64,000 bases of DNA, taken from DASXTW01 sp036505215. Its GTDB lineage: Bacteria > Actinomycetota > UBA4738. The notes beneath the pieces were generated by a model. That model made no database searches. It was not told the DNA's origin and saw only the letters and a list, made by a program, of their open reading frames with translations. Shown here one piece after another: positions 7,142-15,734 of the stretch. The position numbers and the translations under genes were made by a program. Within the stretch, counting starts at the first letter, position 1; every line of letters begins with the position of its first letter. The stretch covers positions 18,504 through 82,503 of the forward strand of contig DASXTW010000160.1 of assembly GCA_036505215.1 (NCBI GenBank), read 5' to 3'.

Positions 7142-9394
7142 TCAGCGAACCCGGGTTCGACTCTCCTCCCACTCTTCCCACGTCAGGAGGACGTCCCGGG
7201 CTTTGGAGCCCTGGCTGGGGCCGACGAGCCCTCTCTCCTCCATGAGGTCCATCAGCCGGCCGGCTCGGGCGAACCCCACCTTGAGCTTGCGCTGGAGCAT
7301 CGAGGTCGATCCGAGCTGGGACCGGATCACCAGCTCGGCGGCCTGCTCGAGTAGCTCGTCGTCGTCCCCCAGGCCGTCCTCGTCGTCGGTGGCCGGCCGG
7401 CCCATTCCCTCAACGGTGACCGCGTACTCAGGCTGACGCTGCTTCCGGCACCAGTCGACGACGCCTTCGATCTCCTTCTCCGTCACCCACGCGCCCTGGA
7501 TCCGAACGGCCTTGGACACGTTGGCCGGTTGGAACAGCATGTCGCCGTGACCGACCAATTTCTCGGCCCCGCCCACATCGAGGATGACGCGGGAGTCTGC
7601 CTGGGACGCGGTCATGAAGGCGATCCGCGAAGGGATGTTGGCCTTGATCAGCCCAGTGACCACATCCACGCTCGGCCGCTGTGTGGCCACCACCAGGTGG
7701 ATGCCCACCGCCCGGGCCATCTGGGCGATCCGGCAAATGGCGTCCTCCACGTCGCGAGGCGCCACCATCATCAGGTCGGCCAGCTCGTCGATGACCACCA
7801 GGATCCACGGGAGCCGCCCGAAGTTGGCCTCCTGCCCGGGCGGGATACGGAGCGTCCCCTCCATGTGCGCGGCGTTGTACGTGTCGATGTCTCGCATGCC
7901 CACGCCGGCCAGCGACTCGTAGCGAGTCTCCATCTCCCGGACCACCCAGGCGAGGGACTCGGCGGCCTTCTTCGGCTGGACGATCACGGGCATCAGCAGG
8001 TGGGGCAAGTCTCCGAAGTGGGACAGCTCCACCCGCTTGGGGTCGATCAGCACCACCTTCACCTCGTCCGGGGTGGTTCGCATGAGGACCGAGGTGACGA
8101 ACGTGTTGATGAGCGATGACTTGCCGGCGCCGGTGGCCCCCGCGATGAGCAGGTGGGGCATCTCGGCCAGGTTGACCAGGACGGCCCGGCCGTGCACGTC
8201 CTTGCCCAGCCCGACGAACAGCGGCCTGGTCACCTCCCGGGCCGCCTTGGAGGCAAGGACGTCTCCCAGCATGACGAAGTCCCTCACCTTGTTAGGGACC
8301 TCGACGCCGATGGCCGACTTGCCGGGGATGGGTGCGATGATCCGCACGTCGGGAGTGGCCAGCGCGTAGGCGATGTCGTCGGCCAGGGACAGCACCCGGT
8401 TGACCTTGGTCCCTGCCTCCACCTCGACCTCGTACATGGTCACGGTGGGTCCTCGATGGGACGCGCCCACCTTGGCCGCGACCCCGAAGTTTCGGAACGT
8501 CCGCTCCAGGGCCGCCATGGTGTGCTCGGCGTCCCGGGCATCGGTCGGCGTGGCCGGAGCTCGTCTGAGGAGCTCGAGCGGCGGCAGCTTGTAGCCGTTG
8601 CCGCGGGCCGTGAGCGGGAGGCGGACCTGTTTCGGCTCGCCCATCACGCCGGGCTCAGGCATCGCCGGGGCGATGTCGGCAAACGATTCGGGATTCTCCT
8701 TCGGGCGGCGCTGGCGCCGGGTCCTGCGTGCCCCGACCTCCTGTTCGTCCTCGCCCGGCACCGAGGGAGGTCCCACCAGGACCCACCGAAGCGCCCTCCC
8801 CACAGCCACCAGCGGGGTCGCCGTGAAGACCATGACGCCGAGCACGGCGAGTCCCAGGAATACGACGGTTGCGCCGTACGGCGAGACCACACTCGACAGC
8901 GGACGGGCTACGACGGCGCCGAGCACACCTCCGGCCGAGCTGACAGCCTTGTATCCGTCACCCGGGGCCGGATTCCCCTGACCCAGCGAGAAGAGCCCGA
9001 GGATGCCAAGCGACCCGATGACCAAGCCCACCAGCATCCTGCCGCGGTCGTCCTCGGCGGTCCCCCGAAGGAGGAGGAGGGCCCAGTAGGCGGCGACGAC
9101 AGGGAGGGCATAGGCGGGAAGCCCGAGCAGCCCCTTCGCCCCCACTCGGAGGAGCCCCCCGAACGGCCCCGCCGAATCCAGCCACATCCCCAGGATGGCC
9201 AGCAGGGCCAGGATGATCAGGGTCACGCCGAGGACGTCTGCGGCTCTCGGTGACAGATGCCGGGCGATCTTCGACCCAGCCTTCCGAAGGGGCCTGACGC
9301 CGGAGCGCTTGGCGTTGCCGGAGGAACGGCGGGACGTGCGTCGTCCAGAGGCTCGCGCCTTCGTCCTCGACCTCGATCTCTTCCTGGTCGCCAT
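7142..9394 (-). CDS. ftsK: DNA translocase FtsK/SpoIIIE
   Basis: Septum-associated motor that clears chromosomal DNA during division. The 750-residue product has a very basic N-terminus, about four membrane helices (about 50-200), a short linker, the alpha/beta RecA-like motor with Walker A GATGAGKSS at 419-427 and Walker B WILVVIDELADL, and a C-terminal gamma winged-helix domain (about 685-745, LQRKLKVGFARAGRLMDLMEE) that reads KOPS-type sequences. The linker is short compared with enteric FtsK, as usual in actinobacteria. It starts nine bases after the rnj stop, so dapA-rnj-ftsK is probably one unit. Confidence 0.95.
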   Translation of the reverse strand: MATRKRSRSRTKARASGRRTSRRSSGNAKRSGVRPLRKAGSKIARHLSPRAADVLGVTLIILALLAILGMWLDSAGPFGGLLRVGAKGLLGLPAYALPVVAAYWALLLLRGTAEDDRGRMLVGLVIGSLGILGLFSLGQGNPAPGDGYKAVSSAGGVLGAVVARPLSSVVSPYGATVVFLGLAVLGVMVFTATPLVAVGRALRWVLVGPPSVPGEDEQEVGARRTRRQRRPKENPESFADIAPAMPEPGVMGEPKQVRLPLTARGNGYKLPPLELLRRAPATPTDARDAEHTMAALERTFRNFGVAAKVGASHRGPTVTMYEVEVEAGTKVNRVLSLADDIAYALATPDVRIIAPIPGKSAIGVEVPNKVRDFVMLGDVLASKAAREVTRPLFVGLGKDVHGRAVLVNLAEMPHLLIAGATGAGKSSLINTFVTSVLMRTTPDEVKVVLIDPKRVELSHFGDLPHLLMPVIVQPKKAAESLAWVVREMETRYESLAGVGMRDIDTYNAAHMEGTLRIPPGQEANFGRLPWILVVIDELADLMMVAPRDVEDAICRIAQMARAVGIHLVVATQRPSVDVVTGLIKANIPSRIAFMTASQADSRVILDVGGAEKLVGHGDMLFQPANVSKAVRIQGAWVTEKEIEGVVDWCRKQRQPEYAVTVEGMGRPATDDEDGLGDDDELLEQAAELVIRSQLGSTSMLQRKLKVGFARAGRLMDLMEERGLVGPSQGSKARDVLLTWEEWEESRTRVR

Positions 9395-9403
9395 CGCTCT
9401 CCT

Positions 9404-11086
9404 CTACACCTCCATGACCACCGGCACGATCACGGGCTTACGCTTCGTGGTTTCCATGAAGTACCGGCGAAGCGCCGTGCGGATGTGCTCGCGCAACATC
9501 CTCGGATCCGTGACCCCCTGTCCGGCACTCTCTTTCAAGGTCACCAGGATGCGATGGCGAGCCTCTTCGAGGATGGCCTCGGCGGGTTCCTCGACCACCC
9601 CCCGATCGATGATGTCCGGCCCGGCCAGAACGTCGCCTGAGTGCGCGTCTACGGTGACCACCACCACGACGATCCCGTCTCCAGCCAGCTTGCGCCGGTC
9701 CCGGAGCACCACCTCGCCGACGTCGCCGATCCCGACACCGTCGACGAAGGTCATCCCAGCGGTGATGCGTTCGCCGCGGTGGAGCGCCTCGCCGATCTGA
9801 ACCGTGTCGCCGTCCTCGCAGATCAAGATGCGGTCTTGTGGGATGCCCACCTCCCTGGCCAGCCGGGCATGATGCGCCAGGTGACGGAGCTCACCGTGCA
9901 CGGGGATGAACCAGCGAGGGCGGACCAGGTTCAGCATGAACTTCAGCTCTTCAGCGGCAGCGTGGCCGGAGACGTGCACGGGCGCTATGGGCACGTGATA
10001 GACGTCCGCGCCGGTCCGGTACAGCCCGTCGATGGTCCGGTGGATCGCGGTCTCGTTGCCCGGGATCACGGAGGACGACAGGATCACGGTGTCGCCCGGT
10101 TCGAGGGTGATCCACTTGTGCTCGCGGGCGGCCATCAGCGAGAGAGCCGACAGAGGCTCCCCCTGTGAGCCCGTGCAGCACACCACGACCTCGGTCGGGT
10201 CCATGCGCTCCACGTCCTCGATGAGGACGATCTGCTCCTCGGGTACGTCCAGGTATCCCAGCGCCCTGGCTGCGCCGACGCTCTGGTGCATGCTCCGGCC
10301 GAGGAACGCGACCTTTCTCCCGGCCATCCGAGCGGCGTTTACCACCTGCTGCATGCGATGGATGTGGCTGGCGAAGCACGCCACCACCACCAACCGGCGG
10401 GCATCCCGGATGATGTCCCGCAGGACAGGGCCGACCAGGCGCTCGCTCCCGGTGTTCCCGGGATCCTCGGCGTTGGTGGAGTCCGACAGGAACAGGTGCA
10501 CGCCTTTGCGGGCCTCCTCGGCGATGCCCTGGAGATCGGTGGTGCGGCCGTCGATCGGCGTCGGGTCCAACTTGAAGTCGCCCGAGTGCAGGAGGATGCC
10601 GGCCGGCAGGTCGATGGCAACCGCGCAGCCATCGGGGATCGAGTGAGACACCCGGTGGAACCGAAGGGTGAACGGACCGGTCCTCACCTCCTGGCCCGGC
10701 GCCACCTCGTGGAACTCGGCCCGGTCACGAACCCTGTGCTCCTCGAGCTTGCCATCGAGCAGGGCCAGGGTGAGCTTCGTCGCATAGATCGGCAGGGAGA
10801 ACTCTCGGAGCAGATAGGGCAGGGAGCCCACATGGTCCTCGTGGCCGTGCGTCAGGACGACGGCGTGCACCCGGTCCCGGTGCTCCCGTAGGTAGGTGAA
10901 GTCGGGAAGCACGAGATCGATGCCCGGCATCTCCACCTCGGGGAAAGACAGGCCAGCGTCGATCACGAGGATGCGCCCCTCCAATTCGAGAGCGGCCATG
11001 TTCCGGCCCACCTCTCCGACGCCACCCAGGAACACCAGGCGCGGATCTCTCTGGCTCGGGGCCGGGATCGAGGCGACGTCCGCCAT
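9404..11086 (-). CDS. rnj: Ribonuclease J
   Basis: Metallo-beta-lactamase/beta-CASP nuclease with 5'-exo and endonuclease activity in RNA processing. At 560 residues it is full length. The zinc motif HGHEDH is at 80-85; the beta-CASP region and the C-terminal HVSGHAAAEEL and VHGELRHL motifs are present. It follows dapA by 12 bases and precedes ftsK, the standard actinobacterial dapA-rnj-ftsK order. With RNase Y and PNPase it forms the main RNA decay set in this window. Confidence 0.95.
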   Translation of the reverse strand: MADVASIPAPSQRDPRLVFLGGVGEVGRNMAALELEGRILVIDAGLSFPEVEMPGIDLVLPDFTYLREHRDRVHAVVLTHGHEDHVGSLPYLLREFSLPIYATKLTLALLDGKLEEHRVRDRAEFHEVAPGQEVRTGPFTLRFHRVSHSIPDGCAVAIDLPAGILLHSGDFKLDPTPIDGRTTDLQGIAEEARKGVHLFLSDSTNAEDPGNTGSERLVGPVLRDIIRDARRLVVVACFASHIHRMQQVVNAARMAGRKVAFLGRSMHQSVGAARALGYLDVPEEQIVLIEDVERMDPTEVVVCCTGSQGEPLSALSLMAAREHKWITLEPGDTVILSSSVIPGNETAIHRTIDGLYRTGADVYHVPIAPVHVSGHAAAEELKFMLNLVRPRWFIPVHGELRHLAHHARLAREVGIPQDRILICEDGDTVQIGEALHRGERITAGMTFVDGVGIGDVGEVVLRDRRKLAGDGIVVVVVTVDAHSGDVLAGPDIIDRGVVEEPAEAILEEARHRILVTLKESAGQGVTDPRMLREHIRTALRRYFMETTKRKPVIVPVVMEV

Positions 11087-11098
11087 CCTTGGGGAAGG

Positions 11099-11983
11099 TC
11101 AGACCACTCCGGCTTCCCGCATGGCCTGCTCGATCTTCGTCCGCTCCTCGGGCGTGGCCTCCACCAGCGGAAGCCGGGGCGGCCCGACCGGGCGGCCCGC
11201 GATCTCCAGGGCGGCCTTGACGGGAATGGGGTTCGAGGTGATGAACAGCCCCTTGAACAGGGGCAGGAGCCGGGCGTGGATCTTCCACGCGCTGGTGACG
11301 TCGCCACTCGTGGCCAGGTCGACCATCTCCTTGACCTCTCGTCCCACCAGGTGAGAGGCAACGGAGACAATGCCCGCGGCCCCCATGCACACGAGAGGGA
11401 AGGTCGCCCAGTCGTCGCCGGAGTACAGGTCGAAGTCGTCCGGCGTGTCGCTGATGATCCGGCCGGCCGTCTGGAAGTCGCCCGTGGAGTCCTTTACCCC
11501 CACGATGTTGTCGACCTCGGCCAGGCGGAGCAGCGTGTCCGCCTCGATCAGCGTGGCCGTCCGGCCCGGGATGTTGTAGAGGATCACGGGAAGATCGGTG
11601 GACTCAGCGACCTTGGTGAAGTGGGCGATCAGCCCCCGTTGAGGCGGCTTGTTGTAGTAGGGCGTAACGACCAGCGCGGCATCGGCACCGGCCTCCTCGG
11701 CCTGCTTGGTGAGTTCGACGCTCTCCGCCGTGTCGTAGGTGCCGGTGTTGCACCACACGTTTCCTCGTCCACTCGCCGCCTCGACGACCGCCCGCAACAG
11801 TCGGTCCTTCTCCTCGTGGGTGACGGTGGGACCCTCACCCGTCGAGCCGGCCACGAGCAACGTGTCCGACCCGTTGTCGAGCAAGTAGGTGGCAAGCGCC
11901 TGGGCCCCTTCCAGGTCCAGGGTGAAGTCATCGCGAAACGGCGTCACCATCGCCGTGACGACCGAACCGAACCTCCTGGCCAT
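11099..11983 (-). CDS. dapA: 4-hydroxy-tetrahydrodipicolinate synthase
   Basis: Condenses pyruvate with aspartate semialdehyde, the first committed step to diaminopimelate and lysine. I start at ATG 11983, preceded by an excellent AAGGAGGT site; the longer frame upstream is not conserved. The 294-residue product shows the Schiff-base lysine in GVKDSTGDF (K164), the tyrosine of YNIPGRT (Y136) and GSTGEGPTVT near 46-55. dapB is encoded about 4 kb away in a different unit. It is expressed from a promoter at 12141-12169 with a leader of about 150 bases. Confidence 0.96.
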   Translation of the reverse strand: MARRFGSVVTAMVTPFRDDFTLDLEGAQALATYLLDNGSDTLLVAGSTGEGPTVTHEEKDRLLRAVVEAASGRGNVWCNTGTYDTAESVELTKQAEEAGADAALVVTPYYNKPPQRGLIAHFTKVAESTDLPVILYNIPGRTATLIEADTLLRLAEVDNIVGVKDSTGDFQTAGRIISDTPDDFDLYSGDDWATFPLVCMGAAGIVSVASHLVGREVKEMVDLATSGDVTSAWKIHARLLPLFKGLFITSNPIPVKAALEIAGRPVGPPRLPLVEATPEERTKIEQAMREAGVV

Positions 11984-12140
11984 GCTGACCACCTCCTTCT
12001 CGTTGCTCAGGCAGCGTACTCCGGAAAAGCATCCGAGGCCGCCATCTGGAGCGCGAGGTGAGGCCGTACTCCGGGCGGGAGGCCGAGCCCCGGTCAGGCG
12101 TCCTGCCTTGCTCGGCCCCCTGCCCCTGGGAGTGCGCCAA

Positions 12141-12169
12141 ACTCTAGCGCGTTGCACAAAGATTAACAA
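12141..12169 (-). promoter_or_regulatory. Sigma-70-type promoter for dapA
   Basis: Minus strand: -35 TTGTTA (12164-12169), exactly 17 bases, -10 TAGAGT (12141-12146). The predicted transcript starts near 12134, giving a leader of about 150 bases in which I see no recognisable riboswitch. The 386-base dapA-pduO gap holds this promoter, the repeat copy at 12206-12337 and the pduO -10; nothing else is apparent. Confidence 0.65.
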
Positions 12170-12205
12170 GCGCCACATGGGCCACATGTGCAACTCGTTG
12201 CTCAT

Positions 12206-12337
12206 GGGGGGTCCTGAAGGGTAGCGACAACGAGCGCGGGGGGTCCAGGGGGGCAGCAGCCCCGCGAGCACAGCGAGCGGATCAGGCTGCTGCACTCCCC
12301 CTGGCGATGAGGACGATCCGAAGGATCGGGCTCATCG
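12206..12337 (+). repeat. Structured repeat, copy A (with a partial second copy in front)
   Basis: The core (12238-12304) begins GGGGGGTCCAGGGGGG and ends CTCCCCCTGG. It is followed by a second hairpin at 12305-12337: CGATGAG, GA, CGATCC, GAA, GGATCG, GG, CTCATCG. A truncated copy (GGGGGGTCC, GGGTAGC, AACGAGCG) lies just ahead at 12206-12237. The same element recurs at 20318-20416, 57228-57318 and 62643-62735. Confidence 0.8.
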
Positions 12338-12357
12338 GGAAGATTGAGGCCGGTCGC

Positions 12358-12363
12358 TATCCT
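12358..12363 (+). promoter_or_regulatory. -10 element for leaderless pduO transcript
   Basis: TATCCT ends six bases before GTG 12370, so transcription should begin on the start codon. No ribosome site is present. Repeat copy A lies directly upstream. Confidence 0.55.
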
Positions 12364-12369
12364 TGCCGG

Positions 12370-12921
12370 GTGAGGATCTATACGAAGACCGGCGACGACG
12401 GCACTACCGGGCTCCTGTACGGGGGAAGGATCTCCAAGGCCGATCACGCCGCCGAGGCCTATGGCAGCGTCGACGAGGCCGTGGCGGCCCTGGGCCTCGC
12501 CCGGGGCCTGGCCGGTTCGTACTCGGAGATCTCCTCGGTCATCCTCGGCCTGCAACGGGAGCTCTTCGTGGTGGGCGCGGATCTGGCAACGAATCCCGAC
12601 GAGCGCCACAAGCTCAAGGCTGGAACGTCGCTCGTCACCAGCGAGATGGTCGAGGCGCTGGAGCGCCGCATCGACGAGGCGGTCGAGGAGCACCCCCTCC
12701 CGGGTGAATTCATCGTGCCGGGGGCCAACCCGGTATCGGCGGCCCTGGACATCGCTCGAACGGCAGTCAGGCGAGCGGAACGACGGGCGGTGGAGATGAA
12801 GGAGGCAGGGAAGACGGTGAGCCCGGACGCCCTCAAATACCTGAACCGGCTCTCCGATCTGCTGTTCGTCCTGGCCAGAGCGGAGGCCGGCGGCCCCGAG
12901 GAGCCAAGCCGCATCCGTTAG
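12370..12921 (+). CDS. Cob(I)yrinic acid a,c-diamide adenosyltransferase, PduO type
   Basis: Transfers the adenosyl group of ATP to cob(I)alamin, making adenosylcobalamin. GTG 12370 is chosen because the family start (x-IYTKTGDDGTTGL) follows immediately; an ATG 63 bases upstream is inside repeat and promoter sequence. The 183-residue product has the family's ATP-site N-terminus, RRAERRAVEM and the NRLSDLLFVLAR helix near the C-terminus. Its mRNA is probably leaderless. It opens a small plus-strand island with no other cobalamin gene nearby. Confidence 0.92.
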   Translation: MRIYTKTGDDGTTGLLYGGRISKADHAAEAYGSVDEAVAALGLARGLAGSYSEISSVILGLQRELFVVGADLATNPDERHKLKAGTSLVTSEMVEALERRIDEAVEEHPLPGEFIVPGANPVSAALDIARTAVRRAERRAVEMKEAGKTVSPDALKYLNRLSDLLFVLARAEAGGPEEPSRIR

Positions 12922-13014
12922 AGATCCTCGGCGAGCGTCTCCTCACTCGACGAAGACCGCCCGCACGGTCATCGCGTCATCGCTACGATCGACCCACACA
13001 CGTCAGGGGGTGGC

Positions 13015-13332
13015 ATGGTGCGCGTTCACATCTGGGTGCGCAAGAAGGACGGGATGTCTCCGGAGGACTTCCGAGACCATTGGCTGACGAAGCACGCTCC
13101 GATCGCTCGAGAGGGTTACGAGCATCTCCAGGGCTACACGGTCGACCTCGTGACCAGGGTCCCAGAGGGTCAGGACGCGCCGTACGACGGAGTGGCGGTC
13201 CTGACCTGGGAGGACCGCGATGGATTCAAGGCCGACATGGCAAGCGAGGCGGCCAAGCAGGGCACGGACGATTTCGGTAACTTCGCCGACGGCTTCGGCC
13301 TGCTCTTCGTGGAGGAACATGTCGTCAAGTAG
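13015..13332 (+). CDS. EthD-domain protein
   Basis: Small (105 residues) dimeric alpha-beta barrel protein of the EthD type. The start VRVHIWVRKKDGMSPEDFRDHWLTKH-like region is characteristic (a beta strand followed by the 'S-x-E-x-F-x-x-H-W-x-x-x-H' helix; here residues about 14-27). EthD proteins accompany several degradation pathways but the substrate here cannot be told. AGGGGG lies five bases before ATG 13015 and a TACGAT -10 is at 12984-12989. The next gene, a PPOX-type protein, follows after 33 bases, so the two may be cotranscribed. Confidence 0.8.
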   Translation: MVRVHIWVRKKDGMSPEDFRDHWLTKHAPIAREGYEHLQGYTVDLVTRVPEGQDAPYDGVAVLTWEDRDGFKADMASEAAKQGTDDFGNFADGFGLLFVEEHVVK

Positions 13333-13365
13333 CCTTACCAAGTGCTCTGAGAGAAGGAGCGACCC

Positions 13366-13809
13366 ATGCCGATGACCCGTGAAGAGATCGACGAGTTCCT
13401 GGGCGCGCCACGCCTGTGCCACTTCGTCACCGTCGACGATCAGGGCCAGCCTCGAGTCCGGCCCCTCTGGTACCTGTGGCGGAACGGAGAGTTCCTCTTC
13501 ACCACCCGCATGGAGGCTCGCCACACGGGCCGGGACCTGATGGCCAACCCTCGGGTCGCGGTGTCGGTCGCCTCTGAGGATCGCCCCTACCGTGCCGTGA
13601 TCGCGCACGGCCGACCCGATCTGCTGGACAAGGACGAGGAGCTGCTACTGGCCATCTCGACACGTTACGGCGACCAGGAAGGCCGAAGGTGGACGGCCAG
13701 GGCCATGAACGAGCCGGATCGAGTCCTGCTCAGGATCATCCCCGAGGCCCTCCTGACCTGGGACTATCGCAGGGAGAGCACGGACTCGCCGAAGCGCACC
13801 CAGCTGTAG
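13366..13809 (+). CDS. Pyridoxamine 5'-phosphate oxidase-like (PPOX/FDOR) protein
   Basis: 147-residue split-barrel flavin- or F420-binding protein. The N-terminus (MTREEIDEFLGAPRLCHFVTV) and GQPRVRPLWYLWRNGEFLFTT (read as two pieces, about 27-47) are typical of the PPOX class, where the barrel binds FMN, F420 or heme. Actinobacterial members with this pattern are often F420-dependent, but the cofactor cannot be decided here. The ribosome site AGAAGGAG lies ahead of ATG 13366. It probably shares a transcript with the EthD gene. Confidence 0.8.
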   Translation: MPMTREEIDEFLGAPRLCHFVTVDDQGQPRVRPLWYLWRNGEFLFTTRMEARHTGRDLMANPRVAVSVASEDRPYRAVIAHGRPDLLDKDEELLLAISTRYGDQEGRRWTARAMNEPDRVLLRIIPEALLTWDYRRESTDSPKRTQL

Positions 13810-13860
13810 CTCCCTAAAGCCCCTCCCTTGATTCCGGGGGATGGCAGACTGGATGGCCGC

Positions 13861-14898
13861 ATGTCCCACCGTGTTCTGTCACTGTTCGCCGCCTCGCTGC
13901 TCGTCACGATCGCCTGCGAATCGTCCCCCTCGGCGTTACGGACCACTCCCTCCGTTGCTGCGTCGGCGAAAACAGGATCTGAACCTGCAACGCCGGGGCG
14001 CGCCGAGCCCTTCTTCCAGGAGTTCGCCGTTCCCGCCGGCACCCATCCACACGATGTTGCTCCCGCGTCGGACGGCCGCGTCTGGTACACGGCACAGCGC
14101 TCGGGCGAGCTTGGCGTGCTCGACCCGGCGACGGGTCGGCGCCGACACGTGCCTCTCGGACGCGGATCCGCACCACATGGAGTGGTCGTCGGGCCCGACG
14201 GGGCTCCCTGGATAACCGACGGCGGCCTCAATGCGATCGTGCGCGTCGATCCGGAGACCTTCGAGGTCTCTCGCTTCCCTCTGCCAAGACCGGAGAACGC
14301 GAATCTCAACACGCCCACCTTCGACGGACGGGGCGTCCTGTGGTTTACCGGGCAGAGCGGCGTCTACGGCCGGCTGGATCCGAAGGCCGGACGAGTCGAG
14401 GTCTTCGACGCTCCTCGGGGCGTCGGCCCGTACGGGATCGCTGCCACGCCTGAGGGGACCGTGTGGCTCGCTTCGCTCGCGGGCAGCTACATCGCCCGCG
14501 TCGACTCCTCGGATGGCCGGCTCACCGTCGTGGACGCTCCGACCTCGGGGGGTGGCGCGCGCCGCATCTGGAGTGATTCGCGGGGCCGGTTGTGGGTCAC
14601 CGAGTGGTTCGCGGGGGCGCTTGCGCGGTATGACCCCGAAGCGCAGTCCTGGCGAGAGTGGCGCCTCCCCGGCAGCGACCCACAGCCATACGCGGTCTAC
14701 GTCGACCAGGACGACGTCGTGTGGGTCACGGACTTTGGGGCCAACGCGTTGGTCCGCTTCGACCCGCAGACCGAGCTGTTCCGGGTCTTCCCCTTCCCCA
14801 CCTCCGGAGCCGACGTGCGACAGCTCCTCGGCCGGTCCGGAGAGGTGTGGGGTGCGGAATCCGGCACCGACAAGCTGGTCGTGTTGCTCACTCGATGA
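13861..14898 (+). CDS. Virginiamycin B lyase-like beta-propeller lipoprotein
   Basis: Secreted lipoprotein of 345 residues: signal helix with a lipobox ending at C19 (LLVTIAC), then seven or so repeats of a Vgb/NHL propeller such as PHGVVVGPDGAPWIT, PYGIAATPEGTVWLA and RIWSDSRGRLWVTEW. Family members include streptogramin B lyase, but most environmental homologues with a lipoprotein signal have no known substrate, so antibiotic resistance should not be assumed. ATG 13861 is used because it starts directly at the signal peptide; a TTG 33 bases upstream is less likely. Convergent with the LmbE gene, 32 bases apart, with no obvious terminator. Confidence 0.78.
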   Translation: MSHRVLSLFAASLLVTIACESSPSALRTTPSVAASAKTGSEPATPGRAEPFFQEFAVPAGTHPHDVAPASDGRVWYTAQRSGELGVLDPATGRRRHVPLGRGSAPHGVVVGPDGAPWITDGGLNAIVRVDPETFEVSRFPLPRPENANLNTPTFDGRGVLWFTGQSGVYGRLDPKAGRVEVFDAPRGVGPYGIAATPEGTVWLASLAGSYIARVDSSDGRLTVVDAPTSGGGARRIWSDSRGRLWVTEWFAGALARYDPEAQSWREWRLPGSDPQPYAVYVDQDDVVWVTDFGANALVRFDPQTELFRVFPFPTSGADVRQLLGRSGEVWGAESGTDKLVVLLTR

Positions 14899-14930
14899 CC
14901 CGAGAGCCGAGAGCTTCCAGAGGGTGAGCC

Positions 14931-15734
14931 TCAGTCGCTCAGGCCCTCGAAGACACTGCCGGCGAGGCGCTCTGTAGGCTCGGTGACCGGCGGGAACGCC
15001 TGGACGAACCACTCGTACCCCAGCACCGTCTCCTGGAGATCCTCCGGAATCTGGTCGACCTCCTCCCGCTGGGTACGGTGGGCATGGAGGGCGTCGATCT
15101 TGGCCTTCATCACGCCCGTGCAGTCGACCCGATGGGTGATGGTCCGATCGGGGACCCCTCGAGGCATGAAGGGGCCTTCGGGATCGCCGACGTCTTCCCC
15201 CCTCGCTCGGAGGTTCTCCCAGAACCGATCGATCTCCGAGCTCGGGATGGCCACGTAGAGCAGGCGCTGGAACGCATCACCAGGAGGGCTCTGCCCAGCC
15301 TCCGGTTCCGCCCGAGCTTTGTGGAAGGCCTCGGTCGCGGCCGCTCCGATCGTGATGTGGTCATCGTGCTTGGTAATGCCCTCGGGCCCGAAGGTCACCA
15401 CCACCTGAGGGTGTGCCTCCTCGATGAGAGTGGCCACCTTGTCGACCAGCTCCTCTCGGGGAACGTCCTTGAGTCCGCCGTCCGGGTAGCGAAGGAAATG
15501 CACCACGGCGTTCTCCGCCCCAGCCGCGCGGAGCGCCTCCCTCTCTTCGTTCTCGCGGACCTCGGCCAGGTTCTCCCGGGTGGCGAGCGAGGGGTCGCCG
15601 ATGGCTCCCGCCTCACCGCTGGTGGCCACGATCACGGTGTACTCGACGTCGCCCTTGCCCATAGCGAGGGTGCCGGCGAGGCCGTAGGTGTCGTCGTCGG
15701 GATGGGCGAAGACGGCGGCCAGGCGGTAGGTCAC
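14931..15734 (-). CDS. LmbE/PIG-L family zinc deacetylase (Mca/MshB-like)
   Basis: Zinc-dependent N-deacetylase or amidase of 267 residues. The metal-binding AHPDDD lies at about 11-16 and HDDH near 127. Such enzymes act on mycothiol or its conjugates in actinobacteria (MshB, Mca), or on other N-acetyl sugars; no mycothiol gene lies nearby, so the substrate is open. GTG 15734 overlaps the dapB stop by four bases (GTGA) and the conserved TYRLAAVFAHPDDD follows, which settles the start. Last gene of the rpsO-pnp-M16-dapB group. Confidence 0.85.
   Translation of the reverse strand: MTYRLAAVFAHPDDDTYGLAGTLAMGKGDVEYTVIVATSGEAGAIGDPSLATRENLAEVRENEEREALRAAGAENAVVHFLRYPDGGLKDVPREELVDKVATLIEEAHPQVVVTFGPEGITKHDDHITIGAAATEAFHKARAEPEAGQSPPGDAFQRLLYVAIPSSEIDRFWENLRARGEDVGDPEGPFMPRGVPDRTITHRVDCTGVMKAKIDALHAHRTQREEVDQIPEDLQETVLGYEWFVQAFPPVTEPTERLAGSVFEGLSD

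Noticed and set aside
13861..14898. Antibiotic resistance gene (virginiamycin B lyase)
   Set aside because: Similarity is to the propeller family only, and the protein is a predicted surface lipoprotein; resistance is not supported.
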